DNA of 64,000 nucleotides from CAVUEG01 sp963740525 (GCA_963740525.1 CAVUEG010000006.1:1178001-1242000), one strand, 5' to 3'; shown: positions 24,711 through 33,430, numbered from the stretch's first letter. Notes: generated from the sequence alone by a model not told the origin. Program-made: numbers and translations.

Positions 24711-26390
24711 ATGAGCGACGCCGCTTCGATGTTCACCAGCCACCGCGAGATCCTCCAGAAGGCGGTCGAGGCGTCGCGGACGCGCGGCTACTACTCGGCG
24801 TACGACGAGAAACCTTCGCCTCGCGTGTACGGCGAGGCGGCCGCGACCGACGGTCGCGCGGCCTTCGACGCGCTGCTGGGTGGGACGTTCGACGTGCAGA
24901 CCCCCGGCGCCGAAGGGGAGGTCTCCAGTGAGAAGTCGCCCTTCGGGCTGCCGCTGGACGTCACCTACCCGCGAGTGACGTCGGGCGGGGTCGAGACCCT
25001 GCTCGAGGCGGCCGGGGCCGGGATGAAGCAGTGGCGCGATGCCGGCATCGAGGCGCGGGTGGGCGTCTGCCTGGAGATCCTGGACCGCCTGCACGGCCGC
25101 GTCTTCGAGCTCGCCAACGCGGTGATGCACACCTCGGGCCAGGCCTTCGTGATGGCCTTCCAGGCCGGCGGCGCCCACGCCCTCGACCGGGCGCTCGAGG
25201 CGATCGCCTACTCGTGGGTCGAGATGACCCGGGTGCCGGCGACCGCGATGTGGGAGAAGCCCGGGCGCGGGGAGCCGCTGCGGATGGAGAAGACGTTCAC
25301 GGTGGTGCCGCGCGGCATCGCGCTCGTGATCGGCTGCAACACGTTCCCGACCTGGAACTCCTGGCCCGGCCTCTTCGCCTCGCTGGCCTGCGGCAACCCG
25401 GTCGTCGTCAAGCCGCACCCGGGCGCCGTGCTGCCGCTCGCGATCACGGTGCAGGAGTGCCAGCGCGTGCTCGCCGAGGCGGGATTCGACCCGGCTCTGG
25501 TCACGCTGGCTGCCGAGGACCCGAGCGACGGGATCGCCAAGGCGCTGGCCACGAACCCGGCGGTGAAGCTGGTCGACTTCACCGGGTCGTCGACCTTCGG
25601 GACCTGGCTGGAGGAGAACGCCACCCAGGCCGTGGTCTTCACGGAGAAGGCCGGCGTGAACACCGTGGTGCTCGACTCGACCGATGACTTCGCCGGGACC
25701 TGCTTCAACCTGGCCTTCTCGTTCGCGCTCTACACCGGCCAGATGTGCACCACCCCGCAGAACGTCTTCCTGCCGGCTGCCGGCATCGAAACCGACCAGG
25801 GCACCAAGTCCATCGCCGACGTGGCGGCCGGGATCGAGGCGGCGTTCGGCAAGCTGCTCGGTGACGACGCCCGGGCGGTCGAGCTCCTCGGTGGCGTGGT
25901 CAACCCGGGGGTGCTGGAGCGGCTCGACTCCGTGCCAGGCGGCTCGGGGACGGTGCTGGTGGCCTCACGCGAGGTCGCGCACCCGTCGTACGAGGACGCC
26001 GTGGTGCGTACCCCGACACTGGTCGGGCTCACCGCCGACGACACGGAGACCTACGAGCAGGAGTGCTTCGGTCCGGTCGCCTACCTGATCGAGACCTCCG
26101 GCACCGAGCAGTCCATCGACCTGTTCCGGTCGATCGTGCAGCGCCACGGGGCGATGACCGCTGCGGTCTACAGCAGCTCCGACGAGGTGCTCGCCTCGAT
26201 GCGCGACGCGGCGCTCGACGCCGGGGTGGCGTTGTCGGAGAACCTGACCGGCCAGGTGTTCGTGAACCAGTCCGCGGCGTTCAGCGACTTCCACGGCACC
26301 GGGGCGAACCCGGCCGCGAACTCGTCCTACACCGACGGTGCGTACGTCGCCTCGCGGTTCCGGATCGTCCAGTCCCGCCGACACGTGTGA
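24711..26390 (+). CDS. paaN: Phenylacetic acid degradation protein PaaN (aldehyde dehydrogenase family)
   Basis: 559 aa, longer than ordinary ALDHs and with the PaaN-type N-terminal region (RGYYSAYDEKPSP). It contains the ALDH nucleotide-binding CNTFPTWNSWPG, FTGSSTFGTW and a catalytic Cys region YTGQMCTTPQN. By family knowledge PaaN-like proteins act on the ring-opened aldehyde of the phenylacetate pathway. It is 49 bp after the C26 hydrolase on the same strand and may simply be an aldehyde dehydrogenase used by this amine island. The PaaK/PaaI pair is 11 kb away. It is convergent with the SDR at 26392, 1 bp apart. Confidence 0.85.
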   Translation: MSDAASMFTSHREILQKAVEASRTRGYYSAYDEKPSPRVYGEAAATDGRAAFDALLGGTFDVQTPGAEGEVSSEKSPFGLPLDVTYPRVTSGGVETLLEAAGAGMKQWRDAGIEARVGVCLEILDRLHGRVFELANAVMHTSGQAFVMAFQAGGAHALDRALEAIAYSWVEMTRVPATAMWEKPGRGEPLRMEKTFTVVPRGIALVIGCNTFPTWNSWPGLFASLACGNPVVVKPHPGAVLPLAITVQECQRVLAEAGFDPALVTLAAEDPSDGIAKALATNPAVKLVDFTGSSTFGTWLEENATQAVVFTEKAGVNTVVLDSTDDFAGTCFNLAFSFALYTGQMCTTPQNVFLPAAGIETDQGTKSIADVAAGIEAAFGKLLGDDARAVELLGGVVNPGVLERLDSVPGGSGTVLVASREVAHPSYEDAVVRTPTLVGLTADDTETYEQECFGPVAYLIETSGTEQSIDLFRSIVQRHGAMTAAVYSSSDEVLASMRDAALDAGVALSENLTGQVFVNQSAAFSDFHGTGANPAANSSYTDGAYVASRFRIVQSRRHV

Positions 26391-26391
26391 C

Positions 26392-27336
26392 TCAGGGGTA
26401 GCGGACCCCGGTCGCTTCCTCGCTGAGCTCCCAGAGCCTGCGCTGGGCGTCCTGGTCGCGCGCGAGACGCGTGGAGCCCACGATGCGGGGCAGTCCGCGG
26501 GTCTCACCGAGGTTGCTGGGACCGACGTACGTCGACCCCGGTAGGTCGGCCGTCGCGGCCATCAGTGTCGGCAGTGCCCCGACGGTCGCGGGCTGGGCGC
26601 CGATCTTCATCCCGAGGTGGAACAGCGACGCGAACGGGTTGCCGCCGCCGACGTTGCGGCCGTTGCCCAGCAGGCGGGTGGAGGAGTACCCCGGGTGCGC
26701 GGCGAGCGCTCGCACCGGCATCTCCTTGTCGCGCAGGCGCCGGTCGAGCTCGTAGGTGAAGAGCAGGTTGGCGAGCTTGGACTGGGCGTAGGTGCCCCAG
26801 CGGGAGTAGCGCTTGGGTGACTCGCGCGGGTCCTTCAGGGGAGACGTGCGCGCCATCTTGTGGGCGTTGGAGGAGACTGCGACGACGCGGCCGTCGCCGG
26901 ACTTCTCCAGCAGCGGCAGGAGCAGGCCGGTGAGCGCGAAGGCGCCGAAGTGGTTGGTGCCCATCTGCAGGTCGAAGCCGTCGACGGTGCGGCGCTGCGG
27001 CGTCGCCATCACCCCGGCGTTGTTGACCAGGCAGTCGAGGGCGCCGAACGCCTGGGCCTCGTCGGCCGCGCGGCGCACCGAGGACAGGTCCGCGAGGTCG
27101 ACGATCAGGGGGTGCAGCTGGGCGCCCGGCACCTGTTCGGCGATCGCAGCGGTCGTCGCGGTGAGCTTGGTTTCCGAGCGAGCGGCCAGGATCACCGCCG
27201 CGCCGCGCTGGGCCAGCGCGATGGAGGTCTGTTCACCGAGGCCGCTGGTGACGCCGGTGACGAGGTACTGCTTGCCGGTCAGGTCGGGGATGTCGTCGGC
27301 GGTCCACTGCTGGTCGGGGGTGCGTGAGCTGCTCAA
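26392..27336 (-). CDS. Retinol-dehydrogenase-like SDR oxidoreductase
   Basis: 314 aa SDR with TGVTSGLG, NNAG, SSNAHK and YAQSKLANLL motifs and the extended C-terminus of WW-oxidoreductase/RDH-like enzymes. The TTG start overlaps the stop of the MDMPI-like gene by 4 bp (TTGA), so both are translated from one transcript. Substrate unknown. Confidence 0.87.
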   Translation of the reverse strand: MSSSRTPDQQWTADDIPDLTGKQYLVTGVTSGLGEQTSIALAQRGAAVILAARSETKLTATTAAIAEQVPGAQLHPLIVDLADLSSVRRAADEAQAFGALDCLVNNAGVMATPQRRTVDGFDLQMGTNHFGAFALTGLLLPLLEKSGDGRVVAVSSNAHKMARTSPLKDPRESPKRYSRWGTYAQSKLANLLFTYELDRRLRDKEMPVRALAAHPGYSSTRLLGNGRNVGGGNPFASLFHLGMKIGAQPATVGALPTLMAATADLPGSTYVGPSNLGETRGLPRIVGSTRLARDQDAQRRLWELSEEATGVRYP

Positions 27337-28145
27337 GGTGTCACTGCCATTTCGTCGAGGATGCGGCGGCCGAGGGCCTCGTCGCCGGTGATGGTGACCT
27401 CCACGCTGTCCGGCGTACGGCGTCCGCCGCAGAGCAGGATGAACGCTTCCGGGCTGAAGGTCAGGGTCGTGGTGGGGGAGTCGCTGGTGGCCTGGGTGGC
27501 GCGGCCCGACTCGTCGATCGCGACGGTGCGGGACAGGTCGTGCTCGGGAACGCTGAAGGTGACCGTGGTGCCTGCGGGTGGCGCGACCCGCTTGCCGAGG
27601 ATCATCGGCAGCGCGGCGGAGAAGAGCGCCACGGTGTGCCGGGCGCCACGCCCGTCGAACCCACCCGGACGGCCGATGGCTCGTCGGATGTCCTGCTCGT
27701 GCATCCAGACGTCGAGCGGCCGGTTGCGCAGCAGGGTGCCGGTGTCCCAGCCGATGCCGCCGGGGGTGCGGGGCGATGGGGCGGAGGCGTCGGTCGGTGG
27801 CTCGGCGTCGAGCTCGGCCGACCGCTTCGCCACGGCGGCCTCGAACTCGGCGACCAGGTCGTCGACCGTTCGGTCGGCGCGGGCCCGCACGCCCTGCTCG
27901 GTGTAGTGGCCACTGAGGCTCTTGACGTGGGCGGCCGTCTCGACCGGGGCGGTCTCCTCCGGGGCGCCGGCGAGCACGCTCTCCAGGTGGGCCGTGTGCG
28001 CGACGTTGTCACGCACGCTCCAGCCCTCGAGATCCGTCGGCCGGTCCCAGTCGGCTGCGTCCAGTGACCTGGCCAGGGTCAGGAAGTCGGCGCACACCTC
28101 GCGCCAGGTCTTGATGTAGCCGGCCAGCAGCTGCTCGTCACTCAT
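27333..28145 (-). CDS. Maleylpyruvate-isomerase-family mycothiol-dependent protein (TIGR03084-like)
   Basis: 270 aa. The N-terminal four-helix DinB/MDMPI domain has the metal-binding pattern WSVRDNVAHTAHLE and a later RPLDVWMHEQDIRRA. The C-terminal MDMPI_C-like domain follows (VTFSVPEHD). Relatives use mycothiol, the actinobacterial thiol, in metal-dependent isomerase or transferase reactions. ATG 28145 is used; GTG 28154 is also in frame. It is coupled to the SDR that follows, so the pair may act on one metabolite. Confidence 0.82.
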   Translation of the reverse strand: MSDEQLLAGYIKTWREVCADFLTLARSLDAADWDRPTDLEGWSVRDNVAHTAHLESVLAGAPEETAPVETAAHVKSLSGHYTEQGVRARADRTVDDLVAEFEAAVAKRSAELDAEPPTDASAPSPRTPGGIGWDTGTLLRNRPLDVWMHEQDIRRAIGRPGGFDGRGARHTVALFSAALPMILGKRVAPPAGTTVTFSVPEHDLSRTVAIDESGRATQATSDSPTTTLTFSPEAFILLCGGRRTPDSVEVTITGDEALGRRILDEMAVTP

Positions 28146-28234
28146 GCCCGCCACAGTAGGGCGGAATCCAAGCGGGTTGGCCGTCTCGTGGTGAGGCTCA
28201 CGCCCGCCAGGCGGGCAGGCTCAGACGGGCTGGC

Positions 28235-29710
28235 TCAGGCGGGTAGGGGCGTGGTCCCGGTGCCGTCGACGAGGTAGCGGGCACCGAACCTGTTGGTCCA
28301 GAAGGTGGCGCCGGGATGCAGCGCGTGGTTGATCCAGGTGCCGTGGGTCTTGATCCGGTGGTGGGTCCGGCACAGCGGAGTCAGGTTGTCGGTGGAGGTT
28401 TGGCCCGGCGGTCCGGTGTCGTCGTACGGGGTGACGTGGTCGTGGTCAAGGCCGGGATGGCGCCTCCGCCGGTGGCTGCGGGTGGGTCTCTCGCACCAGG
28501 GGAAGCTGCACGTGTGGTCGCGGAGGTCGACGTGGTGGGTGATCCGGTCCGGGATCTCGTAGGCGTCGACGGCGAGGTGGTGGTTGAGGTCGACCACCGG
28601 GGTGACCCGGAGGTCGAGGCCGGGGCGAGATGCCCAGGCGCGGACCTGCTCGGCCAGGACCGGGCCGTGCCCCTCGAGCCGGCCGACCGGCGAGCCGCCT
28701 GCAGACTGCTCGGCCAGGACCGGGCCGTGCCCCTCGAGCCGGCCGACCGGCGAGCCGCCTGCAGACTGCTCGGCCGCGGTGCCGGTGAGCGCGGCCTCAG
28801 CGAGGTGGACGTGGAGGACCAGCCGGGGCCGGGGCCGCCACTCCGGTCGTGGGTCGCCGAGCCCCTCGGACGCTGTCCCTGTCGGGGTGGTGAGGAGGTC
28901 GAGAGCCGCTTGCGGGTCGGCGAGCGTGCCGAGGGCCTTGGCGCGACGGACCCGGTGCGGGTCCTGGTCGCCGAGGGCGCCGAGGTGGTCCGCGACGGCG
29001 TCGAGGGTGTGGTCGAGCAGCAGGGCGTCGGCGAGGTCGGTGACGACTTCCACCCGGCAGGTCCCGGCCAGCGTTGCCTGGTGGTCGTGGACGGTGACGT
29101 GGCGGCTGTCCGCGGCCGCTTCGGCGTCGGCTTCGGCGGCCTCAGGGTCGAACCGTGCCTGGGCTTCGGAGACCAGCCGGTCCACCGTCACGGGTCCGAC
29201 CCGGTGGGCGAAGGGTGCGACCTGAGCGTCGACGTACGACGCGCCGGCGGTGGAGAGGTGTCGGGTTGCCTGGGCGACCCGACGGGCCCGCCAGGTCGGC
29301 AGCCTGCCGTCGTGAACCCGGCGCCACAGCCGCGGGAGGCGGTGCCGGAGCTCCAAGGCGTCGCCGACCAGCGTGCGGCCAGCGTCGGTGGACAGGTGCA
29401 GGGCTGCGGCGAGGTCCGCCACCGCGAACTCGGCAATCTGCGGCGTGCCCTCGCCGGCGAGCGGGAGGAGGCGTTCCACACCGCCCTTGAGGCTGGTCCA
29501 GGTGCGAGTGGGGTCTCCGGCGGCCAGGGTGCCGGTGGTCACGGGGTGCAGGTCGGCGTAGTGGGCGGCGACCGCCAGGAGGTCGGCCTCGGCCCGGTCA
29601 GCGGTGGCCCGGAGGGCAACGGCGTGGTCGATCGCGGCACGAGCGTCGAGGTGACCCACCCCGTCACCGGCCGGGTTCTGGGCCGGCTCCCCCGCTGCTG
29701 CATCGAACAT
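28235..29710 (-). CDS. DUF222 domain / HNH endonuclease-like protein (13E12-repeat family)
   Basis: 491 aa. DUF222 occupies roughly residues 20-330, and an HNH nuclease-like motif is at the C-terminus (DHDHVTPYDD, DNLTPLCRTHHRIK). Proteins of this kind are highly multicopy in actinobacteria and resemble REP13E12 proteins of mycobacteria. ATG 29710 is chosen because conserved sequence begins there. TATATT lies 7 nt upstream with no ribosome site, suggesting a leaderless transcript. The coding region holds an exact in-frame 60-bp tandem duplication between the DUF222 and HNH parts. Function is unknown. Confidence 0.88.
   Translation of the reverse strand: MFDAAAGEPAQNPAGDGVGHLDARAAIDHAVALRATADRAEADLLAVAAHYADLHPVTTGTLAAGDPTRTWTSLKGGVERLLPLAGEGTPQIAEFAVADLAAALHLSTDAGRTLVGDALELRHRLPRLWRRVHDGRLPTWRARRVAQATRHLSTAGASYVDAQVAPFAHRVGPVTVDRLVSEAQARFDPEAAEADAEAAADSRHVTVHDHQATLAGTCRVEVVTDLADALLLDHTLDAVADHLGALGDQDPHRVRRAKALGTLADPQAALDLLTTPTGTASEGLGDPRPEWRPRPRLVLHVHLAEAALTGTAAEQSAGGSPVGRLEGHGPVLAEQSAGGSPVGRLEGHGPVLAEQVRAWASRPGLDLRVTPVVDLNHHLAVDAYEIPDRITHHVDLRDHTCSFPWCERPTRSHRRRRHPGLDHDHVTPYDDTGPPGQTSTDNLTPLCRTHHRIKTHGTWINHALHPGATFWTNRFGARYLVDGTGTTPLPA
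28646..28775. repeat. Exact 60-bp tandem duplication inside the DUF222-HNH gene
   Basis: Positions 28646-28705 are repeated without a mismatch from 28706, and identity continues 10 bp into a third partial copy. It adds 20 residues (unit AEQSAGGSPVGRLEGHGPVL) and keeps the frame. Identity suggests a very recent event, or an assembly artefact. Confidence 0.95.
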
Positions 29711-29768
29711 AGACACTAATATAGTCAAGAGCGCCGACACTTTCCCGGTGCGTCGCGCGCGTGTGGAT

Positions 29769-29785
29769 GCCGCGGCCCCCTTCGC
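29769..29785 (+). repeat. Left copy of inverted repeat flanking the phosphatase pseudogene
   Basis: GCCGCGGCCCCCTTCGC is followed by a less conserved stretch ending in GTGTGA (to about 29802). The exact inverse 17-mer is at 30547-30563. The two copies face inward. Confidence 0.75.
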
Positions 29786-29888
29786 GTTCAAGTGTGAAAA
29801 TGAGGGGAGGAGGTCCGCCCGGATCGCGGCAGAGCGTGCGCTTCGACGTCGGGGTGCCGGGCGTGGAGCATGTCTCGGGAGACGCACG

Positions 29889-30475
29889 TTGCTGTACCTG
29901 GCGCGTCATGCCGAGCCCGATGGGGACAGCACCGGACTGACGTCGAACGGTGCACGGCAGGCTGAGCACCATGGCCGACGCCTCGCACCTCTATCGGTGG
30001 CCGGATCACGCACGGCCCGCTCGACACGTGTGGCTGAACGGCGACGAGTCCGCAGACAGTTCGAGCGGAGCGCGCAGATCGACGACGACCCTGACTGCGT
30101 CTGGTCGTGGACGAGGTGCCCGACGCGTGGGCGGACGCCGTCTTCTCATTCCTAGCGGACGTCTCCGAGGACGAGGCCGCCCACGGCGTGCATCTAGCGC
30201 CCGCGCATTGACCTGCTCGCCGGTCCTGCGGTGGCAGGACGGCAGCCCGTCGATGTGGTCATCACCCACGCCTGCACTCGGGTGGCTGGTGTGCCACGCG
30301 CTGGCACGCCCCGGCCTGGCGCTGGTCGCCGACCGGTGCCGCACCGAGACGAACGGTCTTCGGTGCGAGGTCGAGGTACCTCCCGGTCGACGTCGCCAGT
30401 GGCATGACCCAGCCGCCCGGCTGACTCCAAGTGGACCGGACTTCGAGAACACCTAGCGGTTCCGGGAGCCGTCAC
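29889..30475 (+). pseudogene. Decayed histidine-phosphatase (phosphoglycerate-mutase family) gene
   Basis: The start reads LYLARHAEPDGD and LTSNGARQAEHHGRRLAP, the catalytic RHG-type N-terminus of the family (here RHA). After about 30010 the frame is lost. A second-frame piece reads VVDEVPDAWADAVFSFLADV. Further pieces in other frames read DVVITHACTR, GWLVCHALARPGLALVADRC and finally SKWTGLREHLA. These fragments are in the order expected of one phosphatase but need at least three frame changes and contain stops. It is therefore a broken gene. It lies between the two copies of an inverted repeat. Confidence 0.72.
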
Positions 30476-30546
30476 GCTCATCGGCAGATCCGGGCGTCTC
30501 GGGACGCACGCTGCAGTCGTTGCCCGCTCTGTTCTCACACCTGTAA

Positions 30547-30563
30547 GCGAAGGGGGCCGCGGC
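30547..30563 (-). repeat. Right copy of inverted repeat flanking the phosphatase pseudogene
   Basis: GCGAAGGGGGCCGCGGC is the exact reverse complement of 29769-29785. Weaker similarity runs inward to about 30530. It lies 62 bp downstream of the stop of the alpha/beta hydrolase gene. Confidence 0.75.
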
Positions 30564-30625
30564 GGACACCCTGACTGGGGACGGTTCCGAACGCCGATGG
30601 AGCTGTCCGATGTCCTGGCCTGTGT

Positions 30626-31522
30626 TCAGCCTCGGCGGGCCGTGACGTCGGCCAGCCAGCCGGTCAGGGTCTCGCCGTACTGGGCGCTGATCGCGGAGGC
30701 ATCGGGGAGGCCGCCTCGGGTCGGGAGGTGATCCACGCCCTCGAGCCGCACCACCGTGAGGTCGGTCAGTACGCCGTGCTCCTCGGCGGCGTACCAGGCG
30801 TCGACGCTCTCCTCGATCGGCATCCACTCGTCGGTCTCCCCGTAGAACGCGAGGACCGGACAGGTGAGGCGGGCAAGCACCTGGCCGGGGTCGAAGTCCA
30901 TGTCGGTCCACGTGCCCGGCTGCGGGAGTGTCCTGGGGAGGTACGCGAGGGGAAACCAGTCACGTTCGGCCGCCCGGTCCAGCCGTGCCTGTGTCGTTGT
31001 CCGCTCCCGGTCCCCGCGCAGGAACTGCTCGACCTCCAGTCTCGTGGTGGTGAGCTCGGCGACGGCGGCCTCGTCGAAGCCGTGCTTGCGCAGTTGCTTG
31101 GAGCAGCCGACTCGCATCTGCACCGCCGGTGACACGCCACAGCCGGAGACGCAGACCAGGAACGCCACTCGAGCCGGGTCGGTCACGGCTGCCAGAGGGG
31201 CCGCCCACGCTCCCTGGCTGAATCCCCACAGACCCACCGGGGCGGGGCCGATGATCTCCCGCAGCGGGCGCCTCGCTGCGAGAGCGTCGGCTGCCTGGAC
31301 CTGAAGTGGTACGTCGTGCCCGTCACGAGAAGGTCTGCGGTCATAGCGCAGGACAGCGATCCCTTCCGGTTCGAGGAGGGCAGCAAGGTGCTCGTACAGA
31401 AAGTACGAACGCTCACCAGCGTTCGCGCCGTGCAGTACGACGACGCCGGCGCGGATCTCACCTCGCGGCAGGGTCAGGGTCGCGGGCAGCTCGGCTCCCT
31501 CGACCCGGATGGACAGCTCCAT
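30626..31522 (-). CDS. Alpha/beta hydrolase (dienelactone-hydrolase-like)
   Basis: 298 aa. The nucleophile elbow GFSQGA, an acid in YGETDEW and the catalytic His in GVDHLP form a complete triad. VVLHGANAGERSYF near residue 30 is the oxyanion region. ATG 31522 is chosen; an in-frame GTG lies 9 bp upstream. It is divergent from the NHL-repeat gene, with only 59 bp between the starts. Substrate unknown. Confidence 0.82.
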   Translation of the reverse strand: MELSIRVEGAELPATLTLPRGEIRAGVVVLHGANAGERSYFLYEHLAALLEPEGIAVLRYDRRPSRDGHDVPLQVQAADALAARRPLREIIGPAPVGLWGFSQGAWAAPLAAVTDPARVAFLVCVSGCGVSPAVQMRVGCSKQLRKHGFDEAAVAELTTTRLEVEQFLRGDRERTTTQARLDRAAERDWFPLAYLPRTLPQPGTWTDMDFDPGQVLARLTCPVLAFYGETDEWMPIEESVDAWYAAEEHGVLTDLTVVRLEGVDHLPTRGGLPDASAISAQYGETLTGWLADVTARRG

Positions 31523-31581
31523 GACACCCACTCCACCACGGCGGCAACGGACTCAAGAACCCCGTCGTGGAGACTGGGCGC

Positions 31582-33372
31582 ATGACGACCCGGCCCCGCG
31601 TTCGCGCACCCGAGCTCCACGGCCGGGGCTGGCTGAACACCGCGGGCCCGCTGTCGATCGCGGGACTGCGCGGCCGGTTCGTGCTGCTGGACTTCTGGAC
31701 CTTCTGCTGTCTCAACTGCCTGCACGTCCTCGACGAGCTGCGCCCGGTCGAGGAGGAGTACGCCGACGTGCTGGTCACGGTCGGCGTGCACTCTCCGAAG
31801 TTCGAGCACGAGGCCGATCCCGTCGCCCTGGCCCAGGCCGTCGAGAGGTACGACGTGCGGCACCCGGTCCTCGACGACCCCGAGCTGGTCACCTGGCAGG
31901 CGTACACCGCGCGAGCCTGGCCGACGCTGGTGCTCGTCGACCCCGAGGGCTACGTCGTCGCGCAGTACGCGGGGGAGGGTCACGCCCACGCGATCAAGGC
32001 GCTGCTCGCCGAGCTGATCCCCGTGCATCGGGACCGCGGCACGCTCCAGCCCGGTGACTCGCCGTACGTCCCACCGGTGCGCCAGCCCACCGACCTGCGC
32101 TTCCCGGCGAAGGCGATTCGCCTTGCTGGGCAGGGGTTTCTGGTCGCCGATGCCGGCCACCACCAGCTGGTCGAGCTGGCTGCGGACGCCGAGACCGTGG
32201 TCCGCAGGATCGGCTCCGGCGCGCCCGGCCTCGTCGACGGGCCCACCGGCGTTGCCGCCTTCCACGAGCCCAACGGTCTCTGCCTGCTCCCCGATGAGGT
32301 GGCCACGGAGGTCGGGTACGACGTCGTCGTCGCGGACACCGTCAACCACGCCCTCCGCGGCCTCGACACCGCGACGGGTCGGGTGCGCACGGTGGCCGGC
32401 ACCGGACGGCAGTGGATGCAGGGCGACGGCACCGAGTCGCTGAGCAGCCCGTGGGACGCGGTGTGGTGGCGGGACCGGGTCTGGGTCGCGATGGCCGGTA
32501 TCCACCAGCTGTGGACCTTCGACCCGCGCACCGGCGCCGTCGCGGTCTCCGCCGGCACCGGCAACGAGGGCCTGCTCGACGGGCCGCTGGAGCAGGCCTG
32601 GCTCGCCCAGACCTCCGGCCTGGCCGTGGACGGTGACCGGCTCTGGATCGCCGACAGCGAGACCTCGAGCCTGCGCCGGGTCGAGGACGACGCGGTGCAC
32701 ACCGACGTCGGCACGGGCCTCTTCGACTTCGGCTTCCGGGACGGCGCGGCCGACCAGGCGCTGTTCCAGCACCCGCTCGGGGTGACGGTGCTGCCCGACG
32801 GCTCGGTAGCGGTGTGCGACACCTACAACGGTGCGGTCCGCCGGTACGACGCCCGCAACCGGACCGTCTCGACGATCGCGACCGGGCTGTCGGAGCCGAG
32901 CGGTGCCCTGGTCGACGGGGACCACCTGGTGGTGGTCGAGTCCGGCGCGCATCGGCTGACCCGGATCAGCCTCGGAGCGAGCGCGCGGGCCGACGACTTC
33001 GCCAGCGCGACCCAGCGGCCGGTGACGACCCTTGCCGCGGGAGCGGTCGAGCTCGAGGTGACCTTCGAGCCACCACCGGGGCAGAAGGTCGACGAGCGTT
33101 TCGGTCCGGCCACCCAGCTCATCGTGTCGAGCACCCCCGCCGCGCTCCTGCGGTCCGGGGAGGGTCGCTCGACGGACCTGACCCGCACCCTGGTGGTCGA
33201 CCCGGCCGTGGGCAACGGCGTACTCCATGTCGCCGCCCGGGCCGCCTCCTGCGACGCCGACGGTGGCGAGGGTGCCGCGTGCCGGATGCACCAGCAGGAC
33301 TGGGGTGTGCCGGTCGAGGTGGGCGGCGAAGGTGTTGCACGTCTCGTCCTCCCGCTCTCCGGACGGTCATGA
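31582..33372 (+). CDS. Thioredoxin-like plus NHL beta-propeller protein (NHLRC2-like)
   Basis: 596 aa. An N-terminal thioredoxin fold carries FWTFCCLNCLHVLDEL, where the redox motif is CCLNC as in NHLRC2 rather than CGPC. Residues about 170-480 form NHL-type propeller blades (repeated GLAVDGDRLWIADSET and GVTVLPDGSVAVCDTYNG patterns). A C-terminal beta-rich domain follows. GGAG lies 9 nt before ATG 31582. No signal peptide is seen, so it is probably cytoplasmic. The cellular role is unknown; a redox or scaffold function is inferred. Confidence 0.9.
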   Translation: MTTRPRVRAPELHGRGWLNTAGPLSIAGLRGRFVLLDFWTFCCLNCLHVLDELRPVEEEYADVLVTVGVHSPKFEHEADPVALAQAVERYDVRHPVLDDPELVTWQAYTARAWPTLVLVDPEGYVVAQYAGEGHAHAIKALLAELIPVHRDRGTLQPGDSPYVPPVRQPTDLRFPAKAIRLAGQGFLVADAGHHQLVELAADAETVVRRIGSGAPGLVDGPTGVAAFHEPNGLCLLPDEVATEVGYDVVVADTVNHALRGLDTATGRVRTVAGTGRQWMQGDGTESLSSPWDAVWWRDRVWVAMAGIHQLWTFDPRTGAVAVSAGTGNEGLLDGPLEQAWLAQTSGLAVDGDRLWIADSETSSLRRVEDDAVHTDVGTGLFDFGFRDGAADQALFQHPLGVTVLPDGSVAVCDTYNGAVRRYDARNRTVSTIATGLSEPSGALVDGDHLVVVESGAHRLTRISLGASARADDFASATQRPVTTLAAGAVELEVTFEPPPGQKVDERFGPATQLIVSSTPAALLRSGEGRSTDLTRTLVVDPAVGNGVLHVAARAASCDADGGEGAACRMHQQDWGVPVEVGGEGVARLVLPLSGRS

Positions 33373-33406
33373 CACCCCCGCGTCACTGGTAGACTCGGTG
33401 TCAGCC

Positions 33407-33430
33407 AAGGCCGCTCGTGCGGCCTTTCTT
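33407..33430 (+). terminator. Rho-independent terminator-like hairpin, also in helicase leader
   Basis: AAGGCCGC-TCGT-GCGGCCTT forms a perfect 8-bp stem with a 4-nt loop, followed by TCTTGTT. It lies 34 bp after the NHL-protein stop and about 140 bp before the helicase ATG. A TAGACT box (33390-33395) sits just upstream, so the hairpin may also lie near the 5' end of a helicase leader transcript. Confidence 0.8.

Noticed and set aside
28202..28216. Palindrome GCCCGCC-A-GGCGGGC as terminator of the DUF222-HNH gene
   Set aside because: It has only one central base, so it cannot form an ordinary hairpin loop at full length, and no T-rich tract follows.
28646..28775. CRISPR-like direct repeats
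   Set aside because: The repeat is one contiguous 60-bp tandem duplication in coding frame, with no unique spacers. No cas genes are in the window.
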